DNA of 64,000 bases. Origin: Oasisia sp. SBJ-2009. Taxonomy: Eukaryota; Annelida; Polychaeta; Sabellida; Siboglinidae. Both the position numbers and the translations under genes were made by a program. Each line of letters opens with the position of its first letter. Position 1 is the stretch's first letter. Below are positions 60,573-64,000 of this stretch, in pieces. Under the pieces are notes generated by a model. The model was not told the origin of the DNA, searched no databases, and saw only the letters and a program-made list of their open reading frames with translations. The stretch is taken from NCBI GenBank assembly GCA_964017155.1, contig OZ024866.1:22906082-22970081 (forward strand), in the 5' to 3' direction.

Positions 60573-60860
60573 CGACGCAATGATAAATGCGCTTTAAACC
60601 GTCCTTTGTTCGCCGTTTTCTTCCATGGACATCCAAAATGCGTATTACCTGGAGTCAGGTTTTACCAAGAAATACATTTTCCAGCGACCGAGTAACATTT
60701 ATACCACGTGACCAAGCGGGAGACTATGTAGGCCACAGCTCATTCATGTTACGTCCAGTCTCGGGATAAAGTCAATCTCGAGATTGGACGTCCGCCATCT
60801 TTACCCGTTTCGGAATTCCGAGATGGGACGGTCAATCTCGGAATATGCAATTAGAGACTT
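60573..60860 (-). promoter_or_regulatory. Candidate 5' UTR exon and promoter of the MS4A-like gene
   Basis: On the minus strand a GCGTCG|GTGAGT donor lies at 60573, downstream of a CpG-bearing stretch that contains inverted repeats (ACGTCCAGTCTCG near 60750 against CGAGATTGGACGT near 60778). It could supply the untranslated first exon needed upstream of 58817. Inference only. Confidence 0.3.
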
Positions 60861-60869
60861 ATCACGTGA

Positions 60870-62629
60870 TCAAGAAATTGTAAGTACTATTGTATATCGA
60901 AAACCTTTTACAAATAAATAATGCGTTTTGCTATATGTAGGATGTAACAAAGATCCCGTTCGTTGGGGCCACGTTATTCGAAAGAAATGTAAATCTGGGG
61001 TAATACAAAATTTGATAAAGCAATTGAATTACAACATAAAAATATGTGTGCATGTGTGTTTAAGTGTATCGTTTATCGAGCATACCTGTGAGCATGCATG
61101 CGCATGTTAAATGTGGATTTATTTTATCACATACATGGATAAATTAATAATTTCAAGTTATGTTGATGCTGAATAATTACTTTTGTTTTTTCATTATGAT
61201 CGTTACTGTCGCATGTTCATGTATTAATTATTTAAATATTTGTGTGAATATATTCAGCAGCTCTGCATACTTACTATTCAAGGTTGTTGTTGTTGTAGGT
61301 TCTTCTAAATGCCTGATGTATACTGAAAGTATGTGTACGTGTAATTTTGATGTAATAAATGTAAACTCTTTATAATTCCTTTAAACTTTTATATCCTTTT
61401 AAATACAGATTATGAATACACTTAGCGAAGGGGTACTGGAGGTAGTTCTGCACTATGTAACAGGACATTAAACAAACTATTTTAGTTACCTACCCCAGGT
61501 ATATGTGTTATGTCGGTACTGGTTTTCGAACTGGGTTAACGACTCCCTAATTGGGAGGTCATTTATAGTCATGTCAACAGATCTCGAGTCATGCCATGTG
61601 TGAGTCTATTAAAATGTACAAGTAGTTACCATTTGGCTCCTTTTGACATATTTTATCCTATTCTAATTTTCTAGACGTGCAATATTAATGGTGGAGGCAT
61701 CATTAATTGTCTGATATCATTTGAATAGAAAGGAAAACAAAATCTCACACAGCCGATTGTTTTTAAAACGATGATCAATCATTCACCTGAATTGCTATCC
61801 AAAGCTAAACACCTAAATATTGCATTTTGTAAGAATATGCAGACCTAATATAGCCCATTTAATGAAATAAAGAAGTTATACCAACTTATTTGTGTTTAGT
61901 TGCTATGAGAATGCCACTTGTAGTGGTGTACATCTTCTCCCAGTACACATTTAAAGTACCGAGTCATTTTTGAATAAGTAGTACCTTTGATAAATTACAC
62001 GAAAAAGGGTTGTGTTGCATGCAAGACAATTGAAATCCTTGGTAATAACATGTAAATATCATGTATTTGAACAAACCACATAATTCTTTTTAATTTTATT
62101 TAATGCATATGTCGTACCGCTGCCTAGATTAATTATAATCAGGCAACGGCAGAGTAAATATAGGGGATCAACTAAGAGGATAACTTACGTAGTACGGCGT
62201 AAGATAATTATAAACCAACACCTTATATCAAACTCGTCAGGCGCAATCTTTATTATATAATCGAAATAATAAATGTAATAAAACAACAATAAAGTATAAT
62301 TCAAATAAAAGTACAAATCACGCGTCACGTGGCTACGAAAAAACTGTTTCCCTGAACCAAATACGTGTCTCTCCCTCCCCTCCTATTTATACTCTTTCCC
62401 AATGGCGGGAAACCTTCCATCACATGTCCAACTATGCCCTCTCGTGGGTATCCCCTCAACTTGGAGAGCCCTGCCACGCCCTCTGGTGGGCATCTCATCA
62501 CCTTGGAAGCAGCCATACCATACATAGTAGAAGTACTAACAGCATCAGTAATTAAATTCAATGCTTCATTTCAGACACAATTGTACATACATATATCGGT
62601 CCATGCATTAGTTATGCTAGCAATCGAGG

Positions 62630-62630
<1 letters not shown>
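60870..62630. other. AT-rich DNA, nothing recognised
   Basis: No supported exon, RNA gene or element. A CCCTCTCGTGG and CCCTCTGGTGG pair near 62440-62485 suggests a small repeated motif. Confidence 0.35.
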
Positions 62631-62632
<2 letters not shown>

Positions 62633-62708
<76 letters not shown>

Positions 62709-62836
62709 TGTATGTATGTATGTATGTATGTATGTATGTATGTATGTATGTATGTATGTATGTATGTATGTATGTATGTATGTATGTATGTATGTATGTA
62801 TGTATGTATGTATGTATGTATGTATGTATGTATATA

Positions 62837-62920
<84 letters not shown>
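62633..62920. repeat. TA - TATG - TA compound microsatellite
   Basis: TA run (62633-62680), about 37 TATG units (62681-62832), then a second TA run. All open frames here are simple-sequence artefacts. Confidence 0.97.
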
Positions 62921-62921
<1 letters not shown>

Positions 62922-63334
62922 ACATAAGTAGACAAATCCACTGGCACCAAAGGTATGTCATCATAGCACAATTTATTAAACAGCATAACTGTTACATTAT
63001 CGGTGCATGCACACATAACATTTCCTGAGTACAGTGTATTACATTACTACATGCTTATAGTTGTTGACACTAACACATTATATCTCTGTCATCTATAACA
63101 TCATTGTAGACAATGTGGCCATGGTACTCGTGACCTCATTTATATCTTCCCTATTTAGTTTAAATGCACTAACACAATATCAACAGGAAAAGAAGTACAC
63201 CAAATAAAATATGAAAACAAAACTGAACCAAATGTGACATGCCTATCCATGTAAAAAATATAATGTGCATATGCGAGAGCTTGTAAGAAGGCTTGGTTGT
63301 CAGAAAATTGGCCATATTTCGAAACTGTAAAAAA

Positions 63335-63415
63335 GCTTACTTTCATTCAGATAGTTGTCTAGATCAGACATCTTGGTGGACAGGTGCAGCATGTCACCAC
63401 ATTCTCTTCAGTGCG
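63335..63415 (-). other. Possible minus-strand exon
   Basis: Minus strand reads MLHLSTKMSDLDNYLNE up to a GTAAGC donor at 63336. It cannot be joined in frame to the MS4A-like start exon, because an in-frame TGA follows the join. It may be a 5' exon of another gene or chance. Confidence 0.2.
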
Positions 63416-63685
63416 TGCCTATGAATTGATGTACAAGTACATCAGTATAATGACTATACTTTTTTGTATACTCAAAGGATCACCATACTGCATATTAGTA
63501 TGTTTTCAGGCAAGCTGTAATAAAACAAGGAAGAAATTATAGCTATTCAGCATTACATAATCCTTTGTATCCTGGAAATGTAACACAAACTTACTTTGAT
63601 GATCCACCATCACTAAAGACGTCAAGATTATGTTAAATGATTTAATTAACCAAATAAAGTATTAAATGTTGGCAACGATTCAGTT

Positions 63686-63757
63686 ATGATGGCAAAATTG
63701 AGGTTGCAGAAACTCGCCAGAAAGGCCAATCGGAAAGTTTATAACTACCGGAAAAAT
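63686..63757 (+). other. Possible first coding exon of a plus-strand gene
   Basis: ATGATG start, 24 codons MMAKLRLQKLARKANRKVYN and YRKN, then a GTAAGC donor in phase 0. A basic helical N-terminus; I do not recognise it. Reading past the donor meets a stop after 11 codons, which fits a real intron but proves nothing. Confidence 0.3.
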
Positions 63758-64000
63758 GTAAGCCGCTGCCGGGCTCTGTCAACTTTGTGTTGATATTATT
63801 AATAGGCTCTAGGCATCAAGTACATTTTAAATGATGAAATTTGTGTTTCACTTTCACCCCTCGCCTGATTGATGTTTATCGCCTACGACAGAAGTGGCGG
63901 ATTCCTGCACTTTGTGTAACATATTCCCATTTGAGTGATGACAAATTTCTTTGCCAAAATGTTGGATTGGGAAGTTCTACACAGGCACAGCATGGGCGTC

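Noticed and set aside
62612..63016. Tyr/Ile/His-rich frames over 100 codons
   Set aside because: Translation of TA and TATG microsatellites.

Overview
The window is animal nuclear DNA: long GT-AG introns, abundant non-LTR retrotransposon tails, tRNA-derived SINEs, MITE-like elements and very long tandem repeats. The repeat style (LINE tails ending in ATT or CACT runs, SINEs with tRNA-like heads) suggests a marine lophotrochozoan, most likely a mollusc. I cannot name a species from the sequence alone.

One gene fills 3.8-49.0 kb on the plus strand. Its 36 coding exons join in phase with no internal stop into a 1,263-residue, coiled-coil-rich protein. I recognise it as the ortholog of centlein (CNTLN), a centriolar/centrosomal linker protein. 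It has a polyadenylation signal at 49111. Tail to tail with it, on the minus strand, lies a smaller gene of at least six coding exons (53.2-58.8 kb, probable 5' UTR exon near 60.6 kb). It encodes a predicted 256-residue, four-membrane-segment protein that looks like a CD20/MS4A-family member with a C-terminal PPxY motif. Both window ends (0-3 kb and 63-64 kb) hold only weak fragments of possible further genes.

The introns are mostly repeats. CNTLN introns carry 5'-truncated LINE 3' ends (about 13.0, 25.1, 29.6, 30.1, 31.5, 34.1 and 46.0 kb), two SINE families, a foldback transposon of about 1.7 kb (10.5-12.2 kb) that split an older SINE, a piggyBac-like MITE (38.0-38.7 kb), and at least nine minisatellites. 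A hAT-like MITE with an 8-bp target duplication (52.3-53.1 kb) and two near-perfect hairpins lie between the two genes.

The most striking observation is that several minisatellites start or stop exactly at CNTLN exon edges and repeat the splice junction itself. The largest is an array of about 80 copies of a 53-bp unit (19.25-23.49 kb). It repeats the last coding bases and the 5' splice site of exon 15, and each unit also contains a good-looking 3' splice site, so every unit resembles a small 'poison' exon. Arrays beside exons 10, 23 and 34 also repeat junction sequence. Arrays beside exons 13, 24 and 28 abut their junctions. I propose this as a possibly undescribed pattern of splice-site-bearing minisatellites. 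Whether they act in splicing is unknown.
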